Source: Winogradskyella forsetii (GTDB lineage Bacteria > Bacteroidota > Bacteroidia > Flavobacteriales > Flavobacteriaceae). From it: a stretch of 64,000 nt of DNA. Within the stretch, counting starts at the first letter, position 1; each line of letters begins with the position of its first letter. The stretch is from contig NZ_CP053348.1 in assembly GCF_013394595.1 (NCBI RefSeq), forward strand, positions 3,311,001 to 3,375,000. Direction: 5' to 3'. The notes beneath the pieces were generated by a model, which was not told where the DNA came from, made no database searches, and was given only the letters and a program-made list of their open reading frames with translations. Position numbers and translations under genes: made by a program. Of the stretch, positions 34,101 to 42,364 are shown in pieces.

Positions 34101-35205
34101 CTTGGGCTGTTAAGTTTCTAAAATAGAAATTTGGCTGTGTACTTGTATCTAAAAATTCAAAACCGTTAGCGATATACAGATCCTCATCACCATCTAAATC
34201 GAAATCAGAAAAACTATTACCCCAAGCCCAATTAGTAAAGCCAACATTCAATGTATTGGCGATTTCCACAAAGGTATTATCGCCAGTGTTATCCAAAAAG
34301 AAATTATCTTCTATTGCGGTAACAAAAATATCAAAGTCCCCATCGTTATTATAGTCAACCATTGAAATCCCCATATCATCTCCCGCCGTTCCTACACCGT
34401 AAGCTGCCGCCTGTTCTGTAAAGTTAGTCCCGGCATTGTTTATGAAAAGACTATTGGGTTTGCTTAAATCATTAGAAACTAACAAGTCCATAAAACCATC
34501 ATCATTGAAATCAAAAGGCATTGCTACATAACTGGCCAAATCCAATGTCGTTTCAATACCTGCAGAGCCTGTAACATCAGTAAATGTGTTATTACCATTA
34601 TTATTATAAAGTTGATTACTTCCACAAGCATCCCAGTCGTTAATATAAATATCCAATAAGCCGTCATTGTTATAATCGAACCATGTCGCACCAGTATTAC
34701 GGCATTCGTTCACAGTACCAAAACCAGCTATTTCGGAGATATTTGCAAATGAACCATTACCGAGGTTTCTCCATAATTGTACTTTAAAAGAATATGTTAA
34801 GAATAAATCTGGAAACCCATCATTGTTAAAATCACCCCAAAAGGCTCCATTTTTAAAACCATCTAATCCAAAATAATCTTCACCGCCTTCGTCTTGATTT
34901 AATAAATTCTGAAAACCAGCAATTTCGGTGACATCTGTAAAAGAGCCATTATTTTCATTTCTAAATAAACGGCTCAGAGTTTTTGGACTGTCGGTATCGT
35001 CCTTTGCTTTGGCGACCACAAAAATATCGAGATCATTATCACCATCGTAATCAGCAACGGCAACTCCATTATTTTCTTCAAGAATCCCCAGACCTGCCGC
35101 AATTTCAGCCCGTTCAAAAGTTTGGCTATAAACCTGATTATTAATAGCAAAGCTTAAAAAAAAGACCGATAAAAAAATTTTTAAGGCGTGTAATTCTTTT
35201 GACAT
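31165..35205 (-). CDS. FG-GAP/UnbV and vanadium haloperoxidase fusion with T9SS sorting domain
   Basis: This is a 1346-residue secreted protein. After a signal peptide, residues about 30-430 carry many FG-GAP/VCBS calcium-type repeats (DYNNDGDFDIFVT, DFNDDGFMDLLVS, DYDNDGDIDLFVT). An ASPIC/UnbV region follows (HFGLNDATLITELQIKWPSG). Next is a short GCTDPMSCNYDPLATLEDGS motif and, from about 650, a vanadium-dependent haloperoxidase/PAP2 domain. The vanadate-binding residues are visible: KGWYDYIRP (about 1050), YVSGHSTFSRAASE (about 1158) and SRIWGGIHPPADD (about 1225). The C-terminus is a type A sorting domain (VIYPNPTTN...GLYMLKINGN) for the T9SS. Halide preference is not predictable. Confidence 0.9.
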   Translation of the reverse strand: MSKELHALKIFLSVFFLSFAINNQVYSQTFERAEIAAGLGILEENNGVAVADYDGDNDLDIFVVAKAKDDTDSPKTLSRLFRNENNGSFTDVTEIAGFQNLLNQDEGGEDYFGLDGFKNGAFWGDFNNDGFPDLFLTYSFKVQLWRNLGNGSFANISEIAGFGTVNECRNTGATWFDYNNDGLLDIYINDWDACGSNQLYNNNGNNTFTDVTGSAGIETTLDLASYVAMPFDFNDDGFMDLLVSNDLSKPNSLFINNAGTNFTEQAAAYGVGTAGDDMGISMVDYNNDGDFDIFVTAIEDNFFLDNTGDNTFVEIANTLNVGFTNWAWGNSFSDFDLDGDEDLYIANGFEFLDTSTQPNFYFRNLTAQGQVTFSDASTELGLNDQTISVEAIDWDYDNDGDIDLFVTNSDGPSFLYENKTLNFDDTDATLHWFKIQLEGTTSNRDAIGTTLTLTTANGTLKRYHSGVGFLSQSLQAVHFGLNDATLITELQIKWPSGLIETFNNLNADITIMATEGQGYQILDILPSQKIYGCTDPMSCNYDPLATLEDGSCTYLESQTIEGNNSSSFLSTETYSYNISDGSSANWQVSGGEILSGQGTDTITVKWHLEESGQISVLESDADCSSLPVMLDVELGADNLPENMSVARLWNEALLEAIRTDFARPTVHARNLFHASVAMYDTWAIYDETARPYLMGNTVNGFSSELETVVPIESIEESQKRAISYAMYRLLTHRFQNSPGVESSQAIFDLIMDKLGYDTNYSSLLYEFGNAAALGNYVAQTIIDYGLQDGSREATGYDNAYYQPVNAPYALDISGNDPIFNPNRWQPLGLDTFIDQGGNIVDGNVPPFLSPEWGNVSSFALTDDDKVTNERDGNFFNVFHDPSDPPYISLTEENISSESYKWGFSMVSVWQSHLDPSDGVLWDISPNTIGNVDINTFPTNYEDYPSFYNFIEGGGQGAGHTLNPVTGSPYDVNMVPRGDYTRVLAEFWADGPHSETPPGHWFTILNYVSDHPQFEKRFQGEGDLLNPMEWEVKSYFILGGGMHDSAISAWSVKGWYDYIRPISAIRSMAERGQSTDPLLDNYHIGGIRLIEDYIEVVEEGDPLAGFANQHVGKIKLYTWKGHDFINNTETDQAGVGWILAENWYPYQRPTFVTPPFAGYVSGHSTFSRAASELMTMMTGSEFFPGGLGEFVAKQNEFLVFEEGPSVDVVLQWATYRDASDQTSLSRIWGGIHPPADDIPGRFIGQAVAENTFSFAVPYFEAETLTIEDLDKDMVIYPNPTTNRTLFITHTALEDSMEVFDIRGRKIEISDRSYDSESNTTSIKLNTAATGLYMLKINGNSKMIVVKD

Positions 35206-35237
35206 TATCCAATTTTTTTATAAATATAAAAAATCTC

Positions 35238-35876
35238 TCAATATTCCAGTAGCTCTGTTAAATTTAAAAAGTTATCAAACGTTTTGGTTGCTTTTTCTTG
35301 TAACTCATTTCTATAGTCATGCCCCGTAAAACCAAACACGTCAAAACCACCTTCTATGGCAGCACTAACACCGACGAGGCTGTCTTCGATCACCACACAT
35401 TCCGAAGGTCGAAAGCCCATAGTGTCCGCTGCCCATAAAAAAACTGCTGGATCCGGTTTCCATTTTTGAATGCTATAACAACTAAAAACATGAGATTTGA
35501 AATAAGGCCACAAACCTGTTAATTCCAGATTGAGTTGAATTTTATTTTCAGGGCCACTTGAAGCCACACAAAATGGAATTTCAAGGCTTTTCACAACATC
35601 TAAAACACCATCAACAGGTTTGATATGCCTTTGAAAATTTTCAAAGGAACGTCGTCTGTATTCCGATTTGAAATTTGAAGGTAATTCCAAAGCTATTAAA
35701 TCCGAAATATGATTGACACAATTATTTAAAGCATTTCCTTTAAAATGTTGATAAGCATAATCGAGATCGATATGAGCTCCCAATTCATTTGCCATATCAA
35801 CAAGAACCTGATTTCCCAATGGTTCGCTATCCACCAACACGCCATCACAATCGAAAATAATACATTTATATTTCAT
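35238..35876 (-). CDS. HAD-superfamily phosphatase (subfamily IA)
   Basis: This 212-residue protein has the nucleophile motif IIFDCDGVLVDSEPLGNQ at the N-terminus, motif II in FCVASSGPENK, motif III Lys in SIQKWKPDPAVF and the acidic motif IV in CVVIEDSLVGVSAA. The cap sits between motifs I and II, as in subfamily IA (YieH/beta-phosphoglucomutase-like). These enzymes dephosphorylate small sugar or nucleotide phosphates in the cytosol. The substrate is unknown. It stands alone between the haloperoxidase gene and the divergent cbpA gene. Confidence 0.92.
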   Translation of the reverse strand: MKYKCIIFDCDGVLVDSEPLGNQVLVDMANELGAHIDLDYAYQHFKGNALNNCVNHISDLIALELPSNFKSEYRRRSFENFQRHIKPVDGVLDVVKSLEIPFCVASSGPENKIQLNLELTGLWPYFKSHVFSCYSIQKWKPDPAVFLWAADTMGFRPSECVVIEDSLVGVSAAIEGGFDVFGFTGHDYRNELQEKATKTFDNFLNLTELLEY

Positions 35877-36012
35877 TTGTTTTCTTCCCTTTTTTATTGA
35901 ACACGTTCATTATATTTTTCTTAACAGCGATAATCTTGATAATGGCTTAAAAAACCACTAACTTAGCTAGACACTTTTTTTTAAAATTCAAATTACATCA
36001 GATTCTAAAATT

Positions 36013-36909
36013 ATGGCATTTATTGACTATTACAAAATACTTGGCCTAGATAAGAGTGCTTCTAAAAGCGATATCAAAAAAGCTTATAGAAAGTTGGCCA
36101 GAAAATACCATCCCGATTTAAACCCGAATGACAAAGAAGCTGAGTTACAGTTTAAGAAAGTCAATGAAGCTAACGAAGTATTGAGTAATGACGAGAACCG
36201 AAAAAAATACGACAAATACGGTGAAAATTGGCAGCATGGCGAAGCTTACGAGCAGGCACATCAACAACAGCGCCAGGCAAATCAACAACGACAGTATCAA
36301 GGTGGCTCTAGTTTTGAAGGTTTTGGCGATGGTGAGTATTCTGATTTTTTTGAATCGATGTTTGGAGGAGGATTTGCTGGCAGAGGTGGCAACACAAGAT
36401 TTAGAGGCCAAGATTTCAATGCCCAACTCCAACTTAATTTAAGAGATGTTTACACCACTGAGAAAAGGGTTTTGACTGTTAATGGAAAGAATATTCGATT
36501 GACCATTCCTGCAGGAGTAACCAATGGACAAATTATTAAAATTAAAGGCAAAGGTGGACCAGGCGTTAATGGTGGACCTCATGGTGATTTACTCATTGAG
36601 TTTAATATCATCAATAACACAGAATTTAAACGTGATGAAGGCAACCTTTATAAAACGGTAAATCTAGATTTGTACAAAGCGGTTCTTGGAGGAGATGTTA
36701 CCATTGACACCTTCGATGGTAAAGTAAAATTAAATCTAAAACCATTAACCCAAAACGGTACGCAAGTAAAGTTGAAAGGCAAAGGGTTTCCTAAATATAA
36801 AAAAGATGGCCAATTCGGGGATTTATTTATTACTTATACTATTGAATTACCCCAAAAATTATCTGACAAAGAAAAAGAACTTTTTGAAGAACTGGCAAAA
36901 TTACAATAG
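36013..36909 (+). CDS. cbpA: CbpA-type DnaJ co-chaperone
   Basis: This 298-residue protein has an N-terminal J domain with the HPD motif in [11 protein letters not shown] (about 30-40) and a Gly/Phe-rich linker ([18 protein letters not shown]). Two C-terminal beta domains follow ([37 protein letters not shown]). The CxxCxGxG zinc repeats of DnaJ are absent, so it is of the CbpA class that stimulates DnaK ATPase. The cbpM modulator gene begins two bases downstream, which confirms the assignment. Confidence 0.94.
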   Translation: MAFIDYYKILGLDKSASKSDIKKAYRKLARKYHPDLNPNDKEAELQFKKVNEANEVLSNDENRKKYDKYGENWQHGEAYEQAHQQQRQANQQRQYQGGSSFEGFGDGEYSDFFESMFGGGFAGRGGNTRFRGQDFNAQLQLNLRDVYTTEKRVLTVNGKNIRLTIPAGVTNGQIIKIKGKGGPGVNGGPHGDLLIEFNIINNTEFKRDEGNLYKTVNLDLYKAVLGGDVTIDTFDGKVKLNLKPLTQNGTQVKLKGKGFPKYKKDGQFGDLFITYTIELPQKLSDKEKELFEELAKLQ

Positions 36910-36911
36910 AC

Positions 36912-37208
36912 ATGAAAGACACACAGCTTATACCAATTCCGAGTTTATGTACACACTACCAAATAGAAATGTCTTTTTTTGATGGTTTAAGCGAGTATGG
37001 ACTCATTGAATACATCTCAGTTGAAAAAACCTATTGCATCCATCAAGATCAAATTGCGGATATTGAAAAAATGATTCGTTTGCACCAAGATCTCCATCTT
37101 AATTTTGAAGGTATCGATACGGTTTTTAATCTCTTGGAAAAGATTGATTATTTACAATCAGAATTAAAAACCACACAAAATAGATTGAGGCGGTTTGAAG
37201 CCGATTGA
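36912..37208 (+). CDS. cbpM: CbpM-type chaperone modulator
   Basis: This 98-residue protein has the form of CbpM/MerR_2-like modulators: an N-terminal short region (LIPIPSLCTHYQIEMSFFDG), a winged-helix-like core (LSEYGLIEYISVEKTYCI) and a C-terminal helical coiled part (EKIDYLQSELKTTQNRLRRF). CbpM binds the J domain of CbpA and inhibits it. It follows cbpA in the same operon by two bases and converges on the SDR gene. Confidence 0.88.
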   Translation: MKDTQLIPIPSLCTHYQIEMSFFDGLSEYGLIEYISVEKTYCIHQDQIADIEKMIRLHQDLHLNFEGIDTVFNLLEKIDYLQSELKTTQNRLRRFEAD

Positions 37209-37217
37209 TATTCTATA

Positions 37218-37904
37218 TTAAGGCGTAGAATTGGAAACCTGCAACACTTTACCGTTGTAATATTTATTTCCGGTTAGCGCAAAATCTTGAATATATGTAG
37301 CCATTTCCTTTGCAGTCGTTGGTGCTTGATAACCAGGAAAAGCTTCCTCTAACATTTCGGTTTGTACGGCTCCCAATGCCAAAACATTAAATTGCGGTCC
37401 AGTTTCTTTATATTCTTCGGCTAATAATTCTACCAAAGTAATTACAGCGCCTTTACTTGAGCTATAAGCCGATAATCCCGGGAATTTCATACTTCCTTGA
37501 ATGCCTCCCATAGAACTAATGGTTACCACGTGTCCATCACTTTTCATAAATGGTAGAACGGTTCTTGTTAATTCGGAAACACCAAAAACATTCGTTTGAT
37601 ATACTTTGGTAAAATCTTGAAATGTAGTTTCGGCAAAAGGTTTATTGATTATTGCGCCTGCATTATTGATTAAAATATCAACATGTTTCCATTCGGTTTC
37701 AACAAATTTCACTACGTTTTGATAATCATCTTGGTTACAAAGATCAAAAGCAAAAGACGAAATATTATCAAAATGCAAATTACTTACCGGCTTTGCGTTT
37801 CGGGACAATGCCAGAACATTGTGACCTTGATTGGCGAAAAGATGTACAAGTTCAAACCCAATACCTCTGCTAGTTCCTGTTATAATTATATTCTTACTCT
37901 TCAT
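37218..37904 (-). CDS. Short-chain dehydrogenase/reductase
   Basis: This 228-residue classical SDR has the cofactor loop IITGTSRGIGFELVH at the N-terminus, NNAG in DILINNAGAI and the active-site Ser plus YxxxK (TISSMGG, SAYSSSKGAV). The substrate is unknown. Its start overlaps the end of the M28 peptidase gene by 11 bases, so the pair is co-transcribed with peptidase first. The C-terminal TALTG-like text (DFALTGNKYYNGKVLQVSN) is normal for the family. Confidence 0.92.
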   Translation of the reverse strand: MKSKNIIITGTSRGIGFELVHLFANQGHNVLALSRNAKPVSNLHFDNISSFAFDLCNQDDYQNVVKFVETEWKHVDILINNAGAIINKPFAETTFQDFTKVYQTNVFGVSELTRTVLPFMKSDGHVVTISSMGGIQGSMKFPGLSAYSSSKGAVITLVELLAEEYKETGPQFNVLALGAVQTEMLEEAFPGYQAPTTAKEMATYIQDFALTGNKYYNGKVLQVSNSTP

Positions 37905-38871
37905 TTAATACAATTTCTTTAATTGGTGCGTTCATCATGCCTTCAAATGCAGGAATCATTTTATTTAAAAATTTTTCCATATGTTGGAAATCCATTTTAT
38001 CCACTTCATCATCCACATGGTGATAATAGTCATAATTTGTAAAATCAAAAGTTGAAATGGCATGCGCCGGAATATTCAATGCCTTAAAGAACGGGAAATT
38101 ATCAGATCTCATAAATAAATTAAATTCTTTTGCTTTTGGAAAAAATCCAACAACGGTATCTCCTGCATATCTATTTAAAGTTTCTGCAAAATTAGAACGT
38201 TCAAAGCCGCTCATATAGGCCATGGTTTCATTTTCTGCCCTTGGCACACCGATCATTTCAAAATTAATCATGGTGTAGGCGTTAAAGTCCTCATTTTTTA
38301 AACGCTCAGCTAAATGTCCGGAACCTTTTAAACCTAATTCTTCAGCATCATATAACGTAATTAAAATACTGCGTTTATTGGTTTTTGATTTGGCGAAATA
38401 CCTTCCTAACTCCATAGCGGCAATGGTTCCTGAAGCGTCATCATTTGCGCCATTGGCAATGGAATCGCCTTCCACCACTTTCCCTTTACCAATATGATCA
38501 TAGTGACCTCCAAGTATAATATACTCATTTTTGAGTTCAGGGTCGTTTCCTTCCACCACTCCTACAATATTATAGCCATGCAGATCATTCACTTTGAAAG
38601 AATCGCGATAGGATTCAAAATATGGCTTAATGCCTTTCGACATTAAATAGTTTTCTATAAATATCGCAGCATCCTCAATACCTTGACTTCCCGTGGCACG
38701 ACCTTCCAAAACATCTGAAGCCAAATAATCCATACTTGCTTTTATACCAACTGCTGTAATTGTAGGCTTAATATTTACACCGTCTTTTCCAGGCTTTCCG
38801 TCCGTTCCTTTTTTCCCTAGCGAACAAGAAAATATTGATAGAACCAAGAATATTACTAATACTTTTTTCAT
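37894..38871 (-). CDS. M28-family metallopeptidase lipoprotein
   Basis: This 325-residue protein is an aminopeptidase-like zinc enzyme. The metal ligands are in ILGGHYDHIG (His-Asp), GANDDASGTIAAMELG (Asp), LYDAEELGLKGS (Glu-Glu) and the late YHHVDDE region (His). The lipoprotein signal ends at IFSCSLG. Directly after it stands a short collagen-like Gly-X-Y run (GKKGTDGKPGKDG), an unusual linker. The protein would sit on the membrane facing the periplasm or outside. It belongs to the pdh-por conserved block in position. Confidence 0.92.
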   Translation of the reverse strand: MKKVLVIFLVLSIFSCSLGKKGTDGKPGKDGVNIKPTITAVGIKASMDYLASDVLEGRATGSQGIEDAAIFIENYLMSKGIKPYFESYRDSFKVNDLHGYNIVGVVEGNDPELKNEYIILGGHYDHIGKGKVVEGDSIANGANDDASGTIAAMELGRYFAKSKTNKRSILITLYDAEELGLKGSGHLAERLKNEDFNAYTMINFEMIGVPRAENETMAYMSGFERSNFAETLNRYAGDTVVGFFPKAKEFNLFMRSDNFPFFKALNIPAHAISTFDFTNYDYYHHVDDEVDKMDFQHMEKFLNKMIPAFEGMMNAPIKEIVLNEE

Positions 38872-38900
38872 AACGGATGATTTTTTGAATTTAAAGATAA

Positions 38901-38948
38901 AAAATCCTGATTCGAATCGCGATGGTTAGCGGAACAAATCAGGATTTT
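38901..38948 (-). terminator. Terminator after pdhC
   Basis: Arms AAAATCCTGATT (38901-38912) and AATCAGGATTTT (38937-38948) pair perfectly across a 24-base loop. Read on the minus strand, T-rich sequence follows (TTTTTTATC), so it ends the pdhA-pdhC message before the M28 gene. Confidence 0.7.
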
Positions 38949-38985
38949 AATTTTATTCTGAGGTTTACCCTTTCGTGGGAATTTG

Positions 38986-40656
38986 TCAAACCAACATCGT
39001 CACAGGATTTTCAATGTAGCCTTTTAAAGTTTGAAGGAATTGCGCTCCTGTTGCACCATCAACCGTTCTGTGGTCACAAGCTAAGCATAATTTCATGGTG
39101 TTACCAACTACGATTTGTCCGTTTCTTACCACTGGTTTTTCAACAATGTTTCCAACGGATAAAATTGCAGAATTAGGTTGATTGATAATCGATGTAAAGC
39201 TATCGATACCAAACATCCCTAAGTTTGAAATGGTAAAGGTACTACCTTCCATCTCGTCCAATCCTAACTTTTTATTTCTTGCTTTTCCAGCGAATTCCCT
39301 AACGGCTGCTCCAATTTGAGTTAAACTCTGCTCATTGGCAAATTTAACAACTGGCACTAACAATCCGTCTGGCACTGCAACTGCGACACCAATGTGCACA
39401 TGGTTGTTCAATCGCATTTTATCATCAAACCATTGTGAATTCACCTGTGGGTGTTGCTTTAGTGCTAGTGCACAAGCTTTCACAACGATATCATTATATG
39501 AAATTTTTGTATCTGGAATAGAATTATATTGTCCTCTGAATGCTATGGCATTATCCATATCAAACTCCACATTCAAATAATAATGTGGCGCCGTAAATTT
39601 AGATTTTGCTAAGTTTTTAGCAATGGCTTTACGCATATTGGAATTAGGCACTTCATCAAAATCTTCCTGTCCAGTTGGAACAAATTTACCTACTGAAGCT
39701 GATTGCGATGCTGGTGTAAAGTTTTCAATATCTTTCTTTACAATACGACCATTTTCTCCCGAACCTTTAACTTGACCTAGATTGATTCCTTTTTCTTCAG
39801 CCATTTTCTTAGCTAAAGGCGATGCAAATATTCGTGATCCATCTGCACTTGAACTAGGGGTTGAGACTTTTGGAGATTCTTTCTTTGGTTCTTCTTTTTT
39901 AGCTGCTTCTTTCGGAGCTTCTTTTTTAGTTTCGGCCTTAGGTGCTTCTTTTTTTGTTTCACCACCTTCAACTTTAAAGTTTTTAGCAACGCCAGAAACA
40001 TCCGTTCCTTTAGGGCCAATAATCGCTAATAACTCATCTACTTTTGCCGATTCGCCTTCCTGTAAACCTATATGCAATAAGTTTCCAGATTGAAAGGACT
40101 CGAATTCCATAGTGGCTTTATCCGTTTCGATTTCGGCTAAAATATCGCCTTCCTCTACTTCATCACCAACTTTCTTTAACCATGTGGCAACCGTACCTTC
40201 TTCCATGGTATCACTTAAGCGTGGCATGGTAACCACTATAACACCTTCCGGTAATTCTTCATCATTATCTGAACCTGAATCCTCTGAAGTTTCTTCGGCT
40301 TTTTCATTTTTAGAATCTTTGGATTCTTTATTCTCAGGTTTTTCTTTATCCTCAGCATCATCTTTATCATCAGCATCATCTTTTGACTCGCCATTTAAAT
40401 AACTCGAAATATCTTCTCCTTCATCGCCAATAATAGCTAACAATGTATCTACCTTAGCGGTTTCACCTTCTTGGATACCAATATGGAGAAGTGTGCCTTC
40501 ATTGAAGGACTCGAATTCCATCGTTGCTTTATCCGTTTCTATTTCCGCTAAAATATCGCCTTCTTCAACTTTATCACCAACTTGTTTTAACCAAGAGGCA
40601 ACTGTTCCCTCTTCCATGGTGTCGCTCAAACGCGGCATATTTATTACTTCTGCCAT
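38986..40656 (-). CDS. pdhC: Pyruvate dehydrogenase E2 (dihydrolipoamide acetyltransferase)
   Basis: This 556-residue E2 has two lipoyl domains (about 1-80 and 142-215), both with the lipoylated lysine in EIETDKATMEFES. A long Lys/Glu/Ala/Pro linker, a peripheral subunit-binding domain (about 275-310, ASPLAKKMAEEKGINLGQVK) and the catalytic domain follow, ending in CDHRTVDGATGAQFL with the active His. It makes acetyl-CoA in the cytosolic pyruvate dehydrogenase complex. Its ATG lies three bases after the pdhA stop codon. The two lipoyl domains are nearly alike, so a tandem duplication is likely. Confidence 0.96.
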   Translation of the reverse strand: MAEVINMPRLSDTMEEGTVASWLKQVGDKVEEGDILAEIETDKATMEFESFNEGTLLHIGIQEGETAKVDTLLAIIGDEGEDISSYLNGESKDDADDKDDAEDKEKPENKESKDSKNEKAEETSEDSGSDNDEELPEGVIVVTMPRLSDTMEEGTVATWLKKVGDEVEEGDILAEIETDKATMEFESFQSGNLLHIGLQEGESAKVDELLAIIGPKGTDVSGVAKNFKVEGGETKKEAPKAETKKEAPKEAAKKEEPKKESPKVSTPSSSADGSRIFASPLAKKMAEEKGINLGQVKGSGENGRIVKKDIENFTPASQSASVGKFVPTGQEDFDEVPNSNMRKAIAKNLAKSKFTAPHYYLNVEFDMDNAIAFRGQYNSIPDTKISYNDIVVKACALALKQHPQVNSQWFDDKMRLNNHVHIGVAVAVPDGLLVPVVKFANEQSLTQIGAAVREFAGKARNKKLGLDEMEGSTFTISNLGMFGIDSFTSIINQPNSAILSVGNIVEKPVVRNGQIVVGNTMKLCLACDHRTVDGATGAQFLQTLKGYIENPVTMLV

Positions 40657-40659
40657 AGC

Positions 40660-41661
40660 TTACTTAATTTTGTGATCTATAAATGGGTAATCTTCTTGCT
40701 CATATACAGCATCGTACATCACATTTTTGTCTGGATAAGGTGATTCGTCTGCAAATTTCTCGCATCCCGCAACACGCTTTTTCACATCCTTATCAATCGC
40801 TTTCAAATCTGCTTCTGTTGCATATTCCTTATCAAGAATAATTTCTTTTACTTGTGTAATCGGGTCAATTTTCTTGTATTCCGCAACCTCATCCTTCGTT
40901 CTGTAATGTTGTGCATCAGACATTGAATGCCCTCTATATCGATACGTTTTTACTTCTAAAAATGAAGGTCCTCCACCTTTTCTGGCGCGTTGAATGGCTT
41001 CATCAAACGCTTCTGCAACCTTAATAGGATTCATACCATCCACTGGTCCAGAAGGCATATCATAGCCTAAACCTAATTTCCAAATCTCTGTGTGATTTGA
41101 AGTACGTGCCACCGAAGTTCCCATCGCATAACCGTTGTTTTCACACACAAATACTACCGGTAAATTCCACAACATCGCTAAGTTGAAGGTTTCGTGCAAC
41201 GACCCTTGTCTTGCAGCGCCATCGCCAAAGCAACATAATGTTACGGCATCTTTATCATGATACTTATCACCAAAAGCAATACCAGCGCCTAATGGGATCT
41301 GACCACCTACAATACCGTGACCACCATAAAAACGGTGTTCTTTAGAAAAAATATGCATGGATCCTCCAAGACCTTGGGACGTTCCTGTAGCTTTTCCAAA
41401 CAATTCTGCCATTACACGTTTAGGATCTACACCCATACCTATGGGCTGAACGTGATTTCGGTAAGCCGTAATCATTTTGTCCTTAGTTAAATCCATAGCA
41501 TGCAGAGCACCTGCTAAAACAGCTTCTTGTCCATTATATAAATGAAGGAATCCTCTAACTTTTTGTTGAATATAAACTGCGGCAAGCTTGTCTTCAAACT
41601 TTCGCCAGAACAACATGTCCTCGTACCACTTTAGGTAAACTTCTTTGGTTATTTTTTGCAT
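40660..41661 (-). CDS. pdhA: Pyruvate dehydrogenase E1 alpha subunit
   Basis: This 333-residue protein is the thiamine-diphosphate-binding alpha subunit. The TPP motif runs from CCFGDGAARQGS to VVFVCENNGYAMGT (about 165-200). Its phosphorylation-loop-like region RYRGHSMSDAQHYR is typical. E1 beta (pdhB) is not in the window, as is usual where beta is encoded elsewhere in flavobacteria. pdhC follows by three bases. A TATTTTTG element on the minus strand at 41696-41703 may serve as promoter. Confidence 0.95.
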   Translation of the reverse strand: MQKITKEVYLKWYEDMLFWRKFEDKLAAVYIQQKVRGFLHLYNGQEAVLAGALHAMDLTKDKMITAYRNHVQPIGMGVDPKRVMAELFGKATGTSQGLGGSMHIFSKEHRFYGGHGIVGGQIPLGAGIAFGDKYHDKDAVTLCCFGDGAARQGSLHETFNLAMLWNLPVVFVCENNGYAMGTSVARTSNHTEIWKLGLGYDMPSGPVDGMNPIKVAEAFDEAIQRARKGGGPSFLEVKTYRYRGHSMSDAQHYRTKDEVAEYKKIDPITQVKEIILDKEYATEADLKAIDKDVKKRVAGCEKFADESPYPDKNVMYDAVYEQEDYPFIDHKIK

Positions 41662-41695
41662 TTCTTGATGAGTTCTTTTTATAAAAATAGAATAA

Positions 41696-41703
41696 CAAAA
41701 ATA
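41696..41703 (-). promoter_or_regulatory. Bacteroidota -7 promoter element (TATTTTTG) of pdhA-pdhC
   Basis: An exact TAnnTTTG match on the minus strand, 34 bases upstream of the pdhA ATG. The -33 box is not evident. Confidence 0.45.
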
Positions 41704-41778
41704 ACACTTTAGAAAATAATGAAGAAACTGTATGTCGTAAAAAAAATGGAGATTACTGAATTTAATGCAACGAAAACA

Positions 41779-42261
41779 CTATAATACTGAATTTTCGAAA
41801 AGAAGTGGCAATAGATTGGCCAAAGAATTTGATTTTACAACCTTGCCTTTCGCTCCCATAAAATATATTTCTATAGGTTGTTTCTGCTTAACTTCGTATT
41901 CTGCAATAGACTGTCGGCAGGCACCACAAGGCGGAATTGGTTGGTCGGTCACTTGATTTTGGGATGAAGCCGTTATTGCCATTTTTAAAATTTTGGCTTT
42001 TGGATATTTGGCACTTGCATAATAAATGGCTGTTCGCTCAGCACATAAACCCGAAGGAAAACAGGCATTTTCTTGATTACTACCAATAACCTCAATACTA
42101 TTATCGAGTAAAAGCGCCGCTCCAACATTAAATTTGGAATAAGGTGCATAAGCATTTTCCCTTGCCTCAATGGCCGTATGCATTAAGTTTTGAATTGCCT
42201 TAGGAAGCTCATTGATATCATCATAAACTTGTAGTACAGTTTCAATTTTAACTTCCTTCAT
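41779..42261 (-). CDS. cdd: Cytidine deaminase
   Basis: This 160-residue homotetrameric-type enzyme deaminates cytidine and deoxycytidine in pyrimidine salvage. The zinc and catalytic residues are in SGLCAERTAIYYA (Cys-Ala-Glu) and PIPPCGACRQSIAEY (two Cys). SKFNVGAALLLD is the substrate-binding strand. The frame is open to 42333, but the ATG at 42261 (MKEVKIETVLQVYD) gives the normal start; the longer form would add a hydrophobic leader with no counterpart. It lies between porV and pdhA, its normal place in flavobacteria. Confidence 0.95.
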   Translation of the reverse strand: MKEVKIETVLQVYDDINELPKAIQNLMHTAIEARENAYAPYSKFNVGAALLLDNSIEVIGSNQENACFPSGLCAERTAIYYASAKYPKAKILKMAITASSQNQVTDQPIPPCGACRQSIAEYEVKQKQPIEIYFMGAKGKVVKSNSLANLLPLLFENSVL

Positions 42262-42310
42262 ATGCTTAATGTTTATATAATATTTTAATGTCAGATTGGT
42301 ATTAGACAAA

Positions 42311-42340
42311 AAAACTATTGCTTTAAGAAACAATAGTTTT
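42311..42340 (-). terminator. Terminator after porV
   Basis: A perfect 10-bp stem (AAAACTATTG with CAATAGTTTT) and a 10-base loop lie 24 bases beyond the porV stop codon. On the minus strand TTTTTTTG follows. It separates porV from cdd transcription. Confidence 0.8.
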
Positions 42341-42364
42341 AATATATAAATTTAATACTAAATT

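Noticed and set aside
39782..40402. Plus-strand Ser-rich frames opposite pdhC
   Set aside because: They mirror the linker and the lipoyl domains of the E2 gene on the minus strand, whose coding nature is certain.
42262..42333. Longer cytidine deaminase with a hydrophobic leader
   Set aside because: The leader is encoded over the AT-rich intergenic stretch and has no counterpart in cytidine deaminases.
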